Origin: Dysgonamonadaceae bacterium
GTDB taxonomy: Bacteria; Bacteroidota; Bacteroidia; Bacteroidales; Azobacteroidaceae
Direction of reading: 5' to 3'
Assembly (NCBI GenBank): GCA_031272075.1
Contig: JAISUK010000047.1
Coordinates: 1 to 64,000 of the forward strand
DNA: 64,000 nt
Shown one piece after another: positions 54,684 through 63,615 of the stretch. A program made the position numbers and the translations under genes. The notes beneath the pieces were generated by a model. That model saw nothing but the letters and a program-made list of their open reading frames with translations. It was not told the DNA's origin and ran no database searches. Every line of letters begins with the position of its first letter. Position 1 is the stretch's first letter.

Positions 54684-55997
54684 TCATCCGGCCAAACCGG
54701 CAACTAAATTTCTGCGTTTTTCCACCCGATCGTAATGCCGTACCATGAATGAGGAACCGAGGAAAAGCAGGATTACCTCCGTGATATTTTGCGAAGCCAA
54801 AGCCTCTGCTTTTAATTCCAGGACAAACAGGTATAAAAATAGCGTCCCGATACACACAAAGTCCGCCCAACTTTGATGCGTCTTGTTGCGTTTGGAAATC
54901 AGTAGCGGCTCATAGAAATAGAGCGTTTGATAAAAGATCAGATACAGCAAGTAAAACACACCTCCATAGAGCACCGTCCGCATATAGCCCGCGTCGGTAT
55001 CGCCGTAGTATCCATCCGATTTCAGGTATCTTCCGGTACCTCTGAACATGACATCTTCCGGTATTTCATAATAGTGGTCATAAAGCATAATGTCTGTTGA
55101 ATGCGTCGAAAGTCGTCCGGTTTCTTCGTATTGATAAAACATTTCAAAGGCGAAAGGAAACACATGATTAACGAGTGCGGTTTGTCGCTGCGACGGCATA
55201 AACAAAAATACCACGAACAAAAACAAGAGAAACAGGATTGTCGTTTGTAGCAGGCTGATCAGGGTCTTGATTGGTTTTCGGAAAATGAACAAGCACATCA
55301 GTGCGCCCATGCCCAAGCCGACAAATGCCGTACGTCCGGTGAGGAGTGATCCGAACAACAGCAAGAAGAGGCAAATATATATTTTATAACCCGTAATGAG
55401 TTTTTGTCCGTCGATCAACAATATCCTGAAAAGCAAGACAAAAGCGATTCCGTACCCGGCGGGAAGTTCAAAAAACGGCTGACCGGCAAGCACATACCCC
55501 CTGAAATAAATATCAAACGGACCATTGAGCAAGAAATCCTGGATATATTCTTCTTTTATCGAAATCAACCAACTGCCGACAGCGGGTATCGTGAAACCCA
55601 GAAACTGAATCAATCCTTGCAATACGAATGCGTAAACCACAATTTTCATGGCTTCTTCAAAGGAGGAGGATTCTTTGCCTTCGATCAACACCGGCAGGCA
55701 GAAAACCAAACAACTCAGCATAAAAAGTTGCAATACAAACACTTTAACGAGCGTAATCTCGTAGGTGTTTCGGGTAATGGCAATGAAGGCGCAGATGAGA
55801 ATAGTGCATATCAGTCCGATAAAGATGATGAAATTGTACTTCTTGAAGAAAAAAGTGAAAGGAATCGTATTTTTGAAATAGACATAATAACATGCAGCCA
55901 GGATAACGGATAAGCTGGATGAATAATAGATATAGGGAAGTTTGAAATTGAAAATAATCAAAAACAAAAGTATCACCCTGAAAAAAGTCCGTAACAT
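54684..55997 (-). CDS. O-antigen polymerase-like protein (Wzy)
   Basis: The 437-aa protein is hydrophobic, with about 11 predicted helices and one large periplasmic loop (about 265-330, with YQYEETGRLSTHSTDIMLYDHYY). It has no enzyme motif, typical for Wzy, which joins repeat units en bloc in the periplasm. Position between the glycosyltransferases supports this; similarity to a named Wzy is not visible by eye. It is 3 nt upstream of the GT4 gene. Confidence 0.78.
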   Translation of the reverse strand: MLRTFFRVILLFLIIFNFKLPYIYYSSSLSVILAACYYVYFKNTIPFTFFFKKYNFIIFIGLICTILICAFIAITRNTYEITLVKVFVLQLFMLSCLVFCLPVLIEGKESSSFEEAMKIVVYAFVLQGLIQFLGFTIPAVGSWLISIKEEYIQDFLLNGPFDIYFRGYVLAGQPFFELPAGYGIAFVLLFRILLIDGQKLITGYKIYICLFLLLFGSLLTGRTAFVGLGMGALMCLFIFRKPIKTLISLLQTTILFLLFLFVVFLFMPSQRQTALVNHVFPFAFEMFYQYEETGRLSTHSTDIMLYDHYYEIPEDVMFRGTGRYLKSDGYYGDTDAGYMRTVLYGGVFYLLYLIFYQTLYFYEPLLISKRNKTHQSWADFVCIGTLFLYLFVLELKAEALASQNITEVILLFLGSSFMVRHYDRVEKRRNLVAGLAG

Positions 55998-56001
55998 ATA
56001 T

Positions 56002-56886
56002 TTATCTACAAAAAAGTAATTTAATAAATCCTTTAATAAAGTTTTTCACCATAAATCCATCCACGTATGTTACCGGGAAATGCAGGTAACGCAACGATTC
56101 TTTCTTATGGTTTCTCGCCAACACGCAGAAAGTCAGTGAATCCCTTCTTGAAAGCACTTTCCTGGCCAATTGGGGAGTCATTTTGTCTTTCCAGCTATTT
56201 ACAACTTTCCATGCCTCGACATACATTTTAAGTATGTTGTTCGACACGTTCGCTTCATGTCTCCGATAGTAACACAGATCTTCGTCCATGTAAGCTATCT
56301 TCTCGTTATATGCGATCTTAAGCCACATATCCCAATCTTCGATCGGGGTATTTTCATTGTATCCGCCCTGTTTTTCAATAACACTTCTTCGCATCATTGT
56401 AGCGCCGGCAGGAATACAATTATTCTCTATCAACGATTCGAACGACAGGTCGCTTTCCGGCTGCAATATCGGAGTAAAAATAGTAAAATTTTCCAAGATA
56501 TTACTATTTTCGTCGATATAACGCACTTTTCCGACCACAACGGCCACTTCCGGATGACTTTCCATGAATTTTACTTGCTTTTCGAGGCGGCCTTCCACCC
56601 ACACATCGTCGGATGCAACGCCGGTCAGATATTTGCCTTTGGCGTAGCCGATGATCTTATTCATGGTTTTCGGAACGCCCTGATTCGGTTGAAATTCCAG
56701 GAAGAAATTGTATTTCTGCCTCAGATTTTCAAGGATCTCGCGCGAACCGTCGGTAGATCCGTCGTCGATAACAATCAATTGTATATTCTTATACGACTGA
56801 TTCACGACACTCAAAATACTTTCTTCGATGTACTTCTCATGATTGTACGACGTCACATATACTGAAACTAACGGATCATTCATCAA
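56002..56886 (-). CDS. GT2 family glycosyltransferase
   Basis: The 294-aa GT-A enzyme carries LVSVYVTSYNHEKYIEESI, VIDDGSTDGSREIL and GVASDDVWVEGRLEKQ (DxD-like). A later GATMMRRSVIEKQGGYNE acceptor-side motif follows. It is a typical inverting GT2 that adds one sugar. It lies next to the GT14-type gene (7 nt) and the polymerase. Confidence 0.9.
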   Translation of the reverse strand: MMNDPLVSVYVTSYNHEKYIEESILSVVNQSYKNIQLIVIDDGSTDGSREILENLRQKYNFFLEFQPNQGVPKTMNKIIGYAKGKYLTGVASDDVWVEGRLEKQVKFMESHPEVAVVVGKVRYIDENSNILENFTIFTPILQPESDLSFESLIENNCIPAGATMMRRSVIEKQGGYNENTPIEDWDMWLKIAYNEKIAYMDEDLCYYRRHEANVSNNILKMYVEAWKVVNSWKDKMTPQLARKVLSRRDSLTFCVLARNHKKESLRYLHFPVTYVDGFMVKNFIKGFIKLLFCR

Positions 56887-56893
56887 TTTTATT

Positions 56894-57754
56894 TTAATTG
56901 TTTCGTCTTTCCGATGCGATTCTTTTCATGATTTCCGAATCGGACTTCATGTCGAATTTTCTTGCAAAAAAAGCATCAGAAGCCATTATTTTGTCGTAAT
57001 CGGAACTGTTCAATACCTTTGGAAAATCCGGTCCGGTAAGCCAATCGATATATCTTTTATCATTATTTACCGTTGTTGCGCGGTAAGGTGAATTGAGAAC
57101 GATGGTTTGCAACCAAATCTCATCAGATATGCGCGTATGGCGGAATGAATCCGTATATTCCGGATGCCGCTCTATGTAATCCAGAATATATTGCATCGTT
57201 TCTTGAGCGATGTTGACCCATTGTGCGCCCCCGTAATAAGTAAGCGGGAGCAATTTCCGTCGCAAGCCCAACAGTTTCTGAAACAAGCGGAAGATGCTGC
57301 ACAATCGGTTCCCCAGCGACGGCGATCGGGGATTTTTCAGGTGTTCCCAATATAGCTGAAGTCGGTCGAACCCACCACTCAGTTTCCAGTCGGGTCGCGG
57401 CAATTGTTGATATGAAATGAAATTCGTATCGCGGCATTGTTGGATTTCTTCGATGATTCGTTTGTTGCTTTTCAATGGGAAATCGCTGCCGCTGATCAAC
57501 ATATAATAATCGCAATGATGACTGTAAGCCAGTTTCATCAAATCCAGCGTAGCGAGTATCATCGTCTGACTGCCCCAATAGATGGTATGCTTCTTGATGA
57601 CATGCACCTGCGGCTCTCCATCGAAAAGCGAGGGAGAAATCGCACATTTCTTGTCGATGTGGATATAGATCTGAAAATCCGTTTTCAGTTCATTCACCAA
57701 CCACCGCAGTTGCTCGAAATTCGCATGTGCCAATATCAAAATGCCGACAGTCAT
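56894..57754 (-). CDS. GT14 / core-2-I-branching type glycosyltransferase
   Basis: The 286-aa protein shows the branching-enzyme pattern: VGILILAHANFEQLRWLVNEL, IYIHIDKKCA, YYMLISGSDFPLKS and YYGGAQWVNIAQETMQYIL. Bacterial members add beta-1,6-GlcNAc or xylose. Here it may place a side branch on the repeat unit. The sugar cannot be assigned from sequence alone. It follows the Wzx gene by 1 nt. Confidence 0.86.
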   Translation of the reverse strand: MTVGILILAHANFEQLRWLVNELKTDFQIYIHIDKKCAISPSLFDGEPQVHVIKKHTIYWGSQTMILATLDLMKLAYSHHCDYYMLISGSDFPLKSNKRIIEEIQQCRDTNFISYQQLPRPDWKLSGGFDRLQLYWEHLKNPRSPSLGNRLCSIFRLFQKLLGLRRKLLPLTYYGGAQWVNIAQETMQYILDYIERHPEYTDSFRHTRISDEIWLQTIVLNSPYRATTVNNDKRYIDWLTGPDFPKVLNSSDYDKIMASDAFFARKFDMKSDSEIMKRIASERRNN

Positions 57755-57755
57755 G

Positions 57756-59243
57756 TCAATGGTTTTTTTTGTTTTTCAAATAATTTCTAAACAACTCTTT
57801 TAAACCGATCCGTTCGTTCAAGCATCGCAATGAATATAGCAATGACAACAAGAACAGTCCGCTTCCAAGCGTATATATCCAAATCGCAGGCAGGCAACAA
57901 GTGATCACGAAAGCGACGACAAGCACCGCCAACTGAATCAGAAACACTTTTTGAAATTCTTTTGCGAAGAAAATCCGGTATTTCAACTTCACATAAATCG
58001 TAATCACGAGGTAATTGATCAGGAACCCCGAAACGATACCGATGCCGATGCCTTCCAGGTTCCCAAAATAATACCCAACGATTGATCCCGCTAAGATAAT
58101 AGCATTTCCGAAAATTTCCAAGAAAAAGAAGCGTTTTGTATCACCTTTTGCCAAAGTGACGTATCCCAATGCCCACGATGCTGTTTTGATTATCATCCCC
58201 ATCGTCAGCCATCTGGAATAGACCAAGATCGGCATAAATTCGGAGCTCAACAGCAGTTGAATGACAATCGGCATGAAAGTCATATACAAGATGATCAACG
58301 GGACAACAATCAGGATGGCGATCTCGCCCTGTTCGTTGACCGCATCTTTCATTTTACCGACATCGTCCTGGAGGGTGGCTAATTTTGGAAAATAATCCAC
58401 CGTCATGGCCGCAAATATCAACCCCAGATATTGGTTGGTGATCGACCATCCGGAGGAAAACAAACCGACCTGGTCTTCACCCGACTGACCGGCGATGAAA
58501 AGAAGGGTCATGTAGTAGGTCAACTGGCTGATCAGCGTCCCCATGTTGTACATGATTCCGAATTTAATCATCACTTTTCCTTTTTCAAACAGCTCTTTTT
58601 CGGTGACTGTAACCGGGAGCACCGGTATTTTACGGACGTAATACCACGAAAAGAAGGTTGTGACAATCGCCGAAAGAATCAACGCAGGCGCGATTCCGTC
58701 ATTGCCCCAGAAATAATAGAGCGGAACAACGATGATTAGTCCGACCAGCGAACTCAACATGATCGACTTGGCATATTCTTTATGTTTGCGCGCTCCCTGA
58801 AGGATAGCGACTTGTCCCCAGTTGAAAGTCATCAGCAACAACACCGCCGAGAGGCAGACGAACGTCCAGGTATGGCTATTGTCGTCAAATGACGATCGGC
58901 TCAGTATTGGTGCAAGCGCAATGGTGACGGCCACGCCGAGCAAGCCGGTAATCCACATCCATTTCTGTAACGTTTTGACGATGATGGAAAATGTATGCAT
59001 GTCTCCTTTTGCATAGACCGGAGCAATGTCTCTGGTGGCACTGAAGTTAAGCCCCATATTCGTGAGCGAGGTGATCAGATTGATGGGAGACTGATACAAA
59101 TTGTTGATTCCGTAGCCGGCCTTTCCTAGCAGGACAGCGATCATTTTCGACTTTATCAGACCGATGATGATTGAAAACAATTGAACGGATCCGAATAGAC
59201 TTATCGCCTTAAATATTTGTCTATATGAATGTTGATCTGACAT
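57756..59243 (-). CDS. O-antigen translocase / oligosaccharide flippase (Wzx)
   Basis: The 495-aa membrane protein has about 12-14 helices and the N-terminal RFE-like signature IIGLIKSKMIAVLLGKAGYGINNLYQ. It resembles O-antigen translocases that flip undecaprenyl-PP-oligosaccharides. It is next to the DegT aminotransferase gene (15 nt) and the GT14 gene (1 nt), within the main locus. Confidence 0.9.
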   Translation of the reverse strand: MSDQHSYRQIFKAISLFGSVQLFSIIIGLIKSKMIAVLLGKAGYGINNLYQSPINLITSLTNMGLNFSATRDIAPVYAKGDMHTFSIIVKTLQKWMWITGLLGVAVTIALAPILSRSSFDDNSHTWTFVCLSAVLLLMTFNWGQVAILQGARKHKEYAKSIMLSSLVGLIIVVPLYYFWGNDGIAPALILSAIVTTFFSWYYVRKIPVLPVTVTEKELFEKGKVMIKFGIMYNMGTLISQLTYYMTLLFIAGQSGEDQVGLFSSGWSITNQYLGLIFAAMTVDYFPKLATLQDDVGKMKDAVNEQGEIAILIVVPLIILYMTFMPIVIQLLLSSEFMPILVYSRWLTMGMIIKTASWALGYVTLAKGDTKRFFFLEIFGNAIILAGSIVGYYFGNLEGIGIGIVSGFLINYLVITIYVKLKYRIFFAKEFQKVFLIQLAVLVVAFVITCCLPAIWIYTLGSGLFLLSLLYSLRCLNERIGLKELFRNYLKNKKNH

Positions 59244-59258
59244 CTTCGCCCTGTGGTA

Positions 59259-60377
59259 CTACCATTTATTTAACACCTCGACGACTTTTCTTCGATCCGC
59301 ACTTTTCATCACCGGACTCATCGGCAGGCTCAGCACTTCATCGCTGATCTGTTCCGTCACCGGAAACGAGGGGAAGTTCCATTGTTGATACGCCTTTTGT
59401 TTGTGCGGCGGGATGGGATAATGAATCAGGGTTTCTATTTCGTTTTCTTTCAAATACGACTGCAAGGCGTCACGGTTTTTACTGCGCACCACAAAAACAT
59501 GCCATACATGCTCTTCCCAATCGGTTATCATCCGGTAGTCGCCGGCGCCAACCGGCAAAATGATCTTCTCATTGGAGATGTGTTTGCAATAGTATTTGGC
59601 GATTTCTCTGCGAAGGGCATTGTCGGAGTCGAGTTCCAGCAATTTCACATACAACACGGCAGCTTGAATCTCATCCAATCGACTATTGAATCCCAGATAA
59701 TCATTGACGTATTTCTTTTTGCTGCCGTAATTGGCCAAAGTCCTGATCACCTCGGCCAGGGCTTCGTCATTTGTCGTGACAGCGCCCGCATCGCCCAAAG
59801 CACCCAGATTCTTGCCGGGGTAGAAACTGTTGCCCGCGACATCGCCGATAGCGCCGCAACGTCGGTTGCCAAAAAAAGCGCCCGCCGCTTGTGCATTGTC
59901 TTCAATCAGTTTCAAGCGGTATTTGTTGCACAGCGCGATCACTTGATCATTGCACGCATTCCTGCCATATAAATGGACGATGACGATTGCTTTGGTTCGA
60001 GGCGTGATTACCGCTTCTATTTTTGTAGAATCGATATTGAAGGTATTGATATCAACATCCACCGGCACCGGCTTGAGTTTATTGTCGGTGACGGCGAGCC
60101 AGGTTGCTATAAACGTATGTGCCGGGACGATGATTTCATCGCCTTCGTGCATGACGCCCATTTCGATGTATGCTCTGAAAATCAACCGCAGGGCATCCAA
60201 TCCACTGGCTACACCTACGCACGAATGCACTCCGAGAAACGATGCGTATTTTTCTTCAAATATACTTAAATAATCGCCGAACAGATACCTTCCGGAATCA
60301 ATTACATTGTTCACTACCATTTTTATTCCCCCGGCTTTCCTTCTCGTAACCGCTCTCAAGTCGTAAAAACTTATCAT
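59259..60377 (-). CDS. DegT/DnrJ/EryC1/StrS sugar aminotransferase
   Basis: The 372-aa PLP enzyme has [43 protein letters not shown] and the PLP-lysine motif [17 protein letters not shown], then the C-terminal [13 protein letters not shown]. It is close to FdtB/QdtB-type enzymes that transaminate dTDP-3-keto-6-deoxyhexoses. FdtA-like and acyltransferase genes are nearby, so the product is probably a 3-amino-3,6-dideoxyhexose. The glucose-1-phosphate thymidylyltransferase and dehydratase are not in the window. Overlaps its upstream neighbour by 4 nt. Confidence 0.92.
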   Translation of the reverse strand: MISFYDLRAVTRRKAGGIKMVVNNVIDSGRYLFGDYLSIFEEKYASFLGVHSCVGVASGLDALRLIFRAYIEMGVMHEGDEIIVPAHTFIATWLAVTDNKLKPVPVDVDINTFNIDSTKIEAVITPRTKAIVIVHLYGRNACNDQVIALCNKYRLKLIEDNAQAAGAFFGNRRCGAIGDVAGNSFYPGKNLGALGDAGAVTTNDEALAEVIRTLANYGSKKKYVNDYLGFNSRLDEIQAAVLYVKLLELDSDNALRREIAKYYCKHISNEKIILPVGAGDYRMITDWEEHVWHVFVVRSKNRDALQSYLKENEIETLIHYPIPPHKQKAYQQWNFPSFPVTEQISDEVLSLPMSPVMKSADRRKVVEVLNKW

Positions 60378-61315
60378 ATTTTGATGTCTATTTTATATAA
60401 ATCAAGCGCAACTCCGCGTCCGCCCATCCCTTCCTTTTGTTGTATCAGACCGGTATTCAGCACACGTCCGCCCTGTTCGGTCGAGATGCCCCAACTATAA
60501 TGGTTGCGATCGCGATACACTTCATTGATCAGGAAATCGTTGAGATAATCAAGCGCTCCCAATGTCCTGCCTTCCTGCGAATTGGCCATGTATTGGGTAT
60601 GGACAAGGCCATCGTAATCGTAAATGACGATTCCGGCCAATAATTTCGTATCTGACCGCAATTCATACAGTTTGATTTGTTGCGGGAAATGATTTTTCAG
60701 ATGGTGGATTTCCTCCAGGCTATGCACCGGTTTAGCCTGGAATTTCGACAAAACCGCCGTCAGCAGTTCCCAATATTCGGTAAAATCCGTCGCTTCGGCC
60801 AGCCGCAATGCGTCATTTCGTTTACATTTCTCGACTGCTTGACGTTTTCCTTCCGAAAACCGTATTTTGTGCGACTGTGACAATACAGAAGAAATGTCGC
60901 GTTTAATCAATTTTGCTTCATACCTGAACAAAGCGTACAAATCTTCTTCGGAAGGATATTTATGAAACACAGACGGGATCACTTTGTAAATGATGGCATT
61001 AAATCCTTTGTCTGCACAATAGTGATACAACAAATCAAAAATTTCCAACACCTCCGACATCCACAGGTCGTAATGCATCACCAAACCTCCAAATGTCAAT
61101 CCCGCATGAGAGATGAGTTCCTTACCGTTTTCATTGGCCGGTAACACCGCGACGATTTTATTTTTTTTCTCGAAAATAATGGAATGGTCTGTAAATCGAT
61201 CTTCATGATAATCCATGTAGTCGCGACAGAAAAGAAAAATCCCGTTCTTGGAAGATCTAACAAATTGATCCCAAGCAGGTTTATCTATTTTAGAGTATCT
61301 TTTTAGTGTAATCAT
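60374..61315 (-). CDS. FemAB-like GNAT family protein
   Basis: The 313-aa protein resembles the FemAB/BioF2-like acyltransferases: [24 protein letters not shown] at the start, and [14 protein letters not shown]. The GNAT core reads [36 protein letters not shown]. FemAB proteins transfer amino acids from tRNA to peptidoglycan; polysaccharide-locus homologues are thought to aminoacylate amino sugars. Both flanking genes overlap by 4 nt, which ties it to the amino-sugar pathway. Confidence 0.78.
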   Translation of the reverse strand: MITLKRYSKIDKPAWDQFVRSSKNGIFLFCRDYMDYHEDRFTDHSIIFEKKNKIVAVLPANENGKELISHAGLTFGGLVMHYDLWMSEVLEIFDLLYHYCADKGFNAIIYKVIPSVFHKYPSEEDLYALFRYEAKLIKRDISSVLSQSHKIRFSEGKRQAVEKCKRNDALRLAEATDFTEYWELLTAVLSKFQAKPVHSLEEIHHLKNHFPQQIKLYELRSDTKLLAGIVIYDYDGLVHTQYMANSQEGRTLGALDYLNDFLINEVYRDRNHYSWGISTEQGGRVLNTGLIQQKEGMGGRGVALDLYKIDIKI

Positions 61316-61788
61316 CGGGCGATTGTTTTAAGCAAACGAGCTGGAGTTCCGCCTATTACCGAATAAGGGGGAAAACTCCGATCTACATAAGCATTGGCCG
61401 CCACGACACAACATTCACCCAGTTCTACTCCCGGCATGATGATTGCATTGGCGCCGATCCAGCAGTGGTCGCCAATCTTAACAGGCATCGTGACAATCGG
61501 GTAGAATTGTTGCATGAATGTGCTGGCATTGGGTCCGGAATCCGCCATGATGTTCACCCGTTGTGCGATAGAGACCTGTTTTCCGATGCTCACTTTGGCG
61601 GCAAATCCGTTGATGATGGAAAACATGCCGACATACGAACCGCTTCCGATCTCCAGCAATGCATGTTCGCTTCCAAAGATACTGCAATATTTTGCAATTT
61701 TTACGCCGTCGCCGATAATGACATTATTGATGGCGCTGGTCGGATCTACAATCACCGCTTTCCCCAATTGAATATTACTGATAATCAT
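61312..61788 (-). CDS. Hexapeptide-repeat acyltransferase
   Basis: The 158-aa protein is made of left-handed beta-helix hexapeptide repeats (VIIGDGVKIAKYCSIFG, HCWIGANAIIMPGVELGECCVVAANAYV), ending YSVIGGTPARLLKTI. The family uses acetyl-CoA; near a DegT aminotransferase it most likely N-acetylates the amino sugar, like FdtC. The size is at the small end for FdtC. It overlaps the FemAB-like gene by 4 nt. Confidence 0.85.
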   Translation of the reverse strand: MIISNIQLGKAVIVDPTSAINNVIIGDGVKIAKYCSIFGSEHALLEIGSGSYVGMFSIINGFAAKVSIGKQVSIAQRVNIMADSGPNASTFMQQFYPIVTMPVKIGDHCWIGANAIIMPGVELGECCVVAANAYVDRSFPPYSVIGGTPARLLKTIAR

Positions 61789-61793
61789 CGCAT

Positions 61794-62231
61794 TTATGGT
61801 TGTTTTTCTGGCAGTTTGTTATTCAAAATATCCTTTCGATACGCAACAAAATCGTCGTATTTTCTGATATAATCCTTTTCATCGTATTCGGCTGAGGCCA
61901 GCACCAAGCATACCGCTCCTGAGGAAAAATTGCTCAGCTCCCGCCAGATGCCGGGCACGACATACAAGCCGTAATACGGGCGATTGAGGGAGCAAGTTTT
62001 TTGATCCGTGCCGTCATCCAACGTGACATCAAAACTGCCGCTTACCGCAACGATCAACTGCTGCAATGCTTTATGCGCATGCCCTCCCCTTGACTCTCCA
62101 CCCGGAATATCGTAGAGATAGTACACCCTCCGCACGTCGAAAGGGAGATCCACGCCATTGTTTAACGCCGTGATATTACCTGATCGATTGTGAATTTTAG
62201 GCAAGGTGATGATATTGCAGTTAGAAATCAT
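61794..62231 (-). CDS. FdtA/QdtA-type sugar 3,4-ketoisomerase
   Basis: The 145-aa cupin has ITLPKIHNRSGNITALNN, RRVYYLYDIPGGESRGGHAHKALQQLIVAVSGSFDV and YYGLYVVPGIWRELSNFSSGAVCLVLAS. The HAH pair in RGGHAHK corresponds to the two active-site His of FdtA. It isomerises dTDP-4-keto-6-deoxyglucose to the 3-keto sugar for the DegT aminotransferase. It overlaps the second cupin gene by 11 nt. Confidence 0.9.
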   Translation of the reverse strand: MISNCNIITLPKIHNRSGNITALNNGVDLPFDVRRVYYLYDIPGGESRGGHAHKALQQLIVAVSGSFDVTLDDGTDQKTCSLNRPYYGLYVVPGIWRELSNFSSGAVCLVLASAEYDEKDYIRKYDDFVAYRKDILNNKLPEKQP

Positions 62232-62631
62232 GTCGTTTTTCCGATAATTTCAGGTATTCATCCAAGTCGCGTATATAGTCGCTTTCCTGGAAAAGCGTAG
62301 ATGCCAATACCAGGCACACCGCATTGGTAGAAAAGTTTTCCATTCTTCTCCAGCACATACGCGGGATATAGAGGCCTTTATAAGATCGGTTCAACGAAAA
62401 TTTTGCTTCATTGAACCGGTCATTTACCACCACATCAAAACTGCCGGATAATGCGATGATAATTTCCTCCTGGGTTTTAAATGCATGTCCCCCGCGGATT
62501 TCTCCGCCAGGGACATCATAGATCCAATACGTACGCTTAATGATAAAGGGCAGGTATTTTCCGTTCTCGATGAAAGAGAGATTTCCGCGTTCATCGAGAA
62601 TTTTCGGTATATCTATTATGGATACACGCAC
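62221..62631 (-). CDS. Second FdtA-like cupin protein, altered active site
   Basis: The track ORF extends to 62892, but its first 80 residues lie inside the beta-barrel gene and show no family resemblance. GTG at 62629-62631 (VRVSIIDIPKILDERGNL) gives 136 aa, the family length, and follows the previous stop by 16 nt; no ATG suits. Motifs parallel the tandem neighbour: TYWIYDVPGGEIRGGHAFKTQEEIIIALSGSFDV and YKGLYIPRMCWRRMENFSTNAVCLVLAS. The second active-site His is Phe (HAF instead of HAH), so isomerase activity may be lost or changed. It could be a helper or a binding subunit. Confidence 0.78.
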   Translation of the reverse strand: MRVSIIDIPKILDERGNLSFIENGKYLPFIIKRTYWIYDVPGGEIRGGHAFKTQEEIIIALSGSFDVVVNDRFNEAKFSLNRSYKGLYIPRMCWRRMENFSTNAVCLVLASTLFQESDYIRDLDEYLKLSEKRHDF

Positions 62632-62647
62632 ATGTGGAATCGCTAAA

Positions 62648-63445
62648 TTAAAATTTGTATTGCAGTCCCAACATCGTGTTTGCATTCGTGTCAAATCCAC
62701 GGTCGCCGATATAGCCGTCAAACTCTTCGGGGAGGAAAATGCCGTTTCCTTCAAAGAAGAGCGACCAGGGGCTACCCTTGCTGAAGTCGTACCCGAGGCG
62801 ACCTCCGAAGCGGAAGCCTGCCACATTGGTCGTAGGATTTGTTTCACTTTTGACATTGTGCAGAAATCCCACGCCCAGGAAACCCATGACATTGAATGAA
62901 TGGTCTTCTCGATCCGATCCGTTGAACAGCCGGATCATATCCACTGTAATGTCAAGAAATACGGACGTAGAATTGAAATCTTGCCAAAATCCTTGGCCGT
63001 CGTCGGTAAATTTAAATTTTCCACTGTTGGCATTGATCACTTCAGCATCGGAACCTTCCAAATAGACCCAATTACGCGGGTAATATTCCGGGTTCGGAAA
63101 ACTGCCGCTAGCATGTTCCACAAAACTGCCTCGTTGTGGGCCTAAGTAATTAAATCCACGGTAGCTTCCGCTATGAAACTGTAACCGAGCACCATAGGTC
63201 GATCCGAACCATTTACCGATAGAAATCTCAGCGCCATAAGTCATTCTGTCAAAAACCGATTGTGCACCATCTTGATTCGCCATCAGCAAATTTGGTCCGG
63301 CGCCAACCGAAAAATACCAATTTTTCTCGGACGCACTCTTTGACTCTTTCGCATTATCCGTTTCAAACTTATTCTGCGCATACGTCGTTTGTAAACACAT
63401 TACAAAACAAAAAGCAATTCCCAATAATAACTTTATTTGTTTCAT
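62648..63445 (-). CDS. Outer-membrane beta-barrel protein at the head of the polysaccharide locus
   Basis: The start at 63443-63445 (MKQIKLLLGIAFCFVMCLQ) gives a signal peptide cut after TYAQ and 265 aa. The mature part alternates strands rich in aromatic residues: WYFSVGAGPNLLMAN, YGAEISIGKWFGSTYGARLQFHSG, FNVMGFLGVGFLHNV, RFGGRLGYDF and the terminal TMLGLQYKF with C-terminal Phe, all typical of an OmpA-like eight-strand barrel. No peptidoglycan-binding domain is seen. A -7 box lies 70 nt upstream. It is the first gene after the BY-kinase gene and is probably exported with the locus. Confidence 0.82.
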   Translation of the reverse strand: MKQIKLLLGIAFCFVMCLQTTYAQNKFETDNAKESKSASEKNWYFSVGAGPNLLMANQDGAQSVFDRMTYGAEISIGKWFGSTYGARLQFHSGSYRGFNYLGPQRGSFVEHASGSFPNPEYYPRNWVYLEGSDAEVINANSGKFKFTDDGQGFWQDFNSTSVFLDITVDMIRLFNGSDREDHSFNVMGFLGVGFLHNVKSETNPTTNVAGFRFGGRLGYDFSKGSPWSLFFEGNGIFLPEEFDGYIGDRGFDTNANTMLGLQYKF

Positions 63446-63514
63446 ACTAAAATTTATAATTTTATTGTTCATATTTCCTTACAAAATTCATTAAATCAAT
63501 CTGATAAAACCGTG

Positions 63515-63522
63515 CAAATGTA
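63515..63522 (-). promoter_or_regulatory. -7 box upstream of the outer-membrane barrel gene
   Basis: On the minus strand TACATTTG matches TAnnTTTG; transcription would start near 63508 and give a leader of about 60 nt. No clear -33 TTTG is seen. It may drive the whole locus down to 44263. Confidence 0.5.
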
Positions 63523-63615
63523 GCACTTTATTTAAAATCGTTATTTACATATTGTGATAAAAATATTGTATAACCCTTCCAAAAAGCAATTTAGTTGATT
63601 AATACTCAAGTTTGT

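Noticed and set aside
62632-62892. N-terminal extension of the second FdtA-like ORF
   Set aside because: It lies out of frame within the beta-barrel gene; the family length is reached from GTG at 62631.
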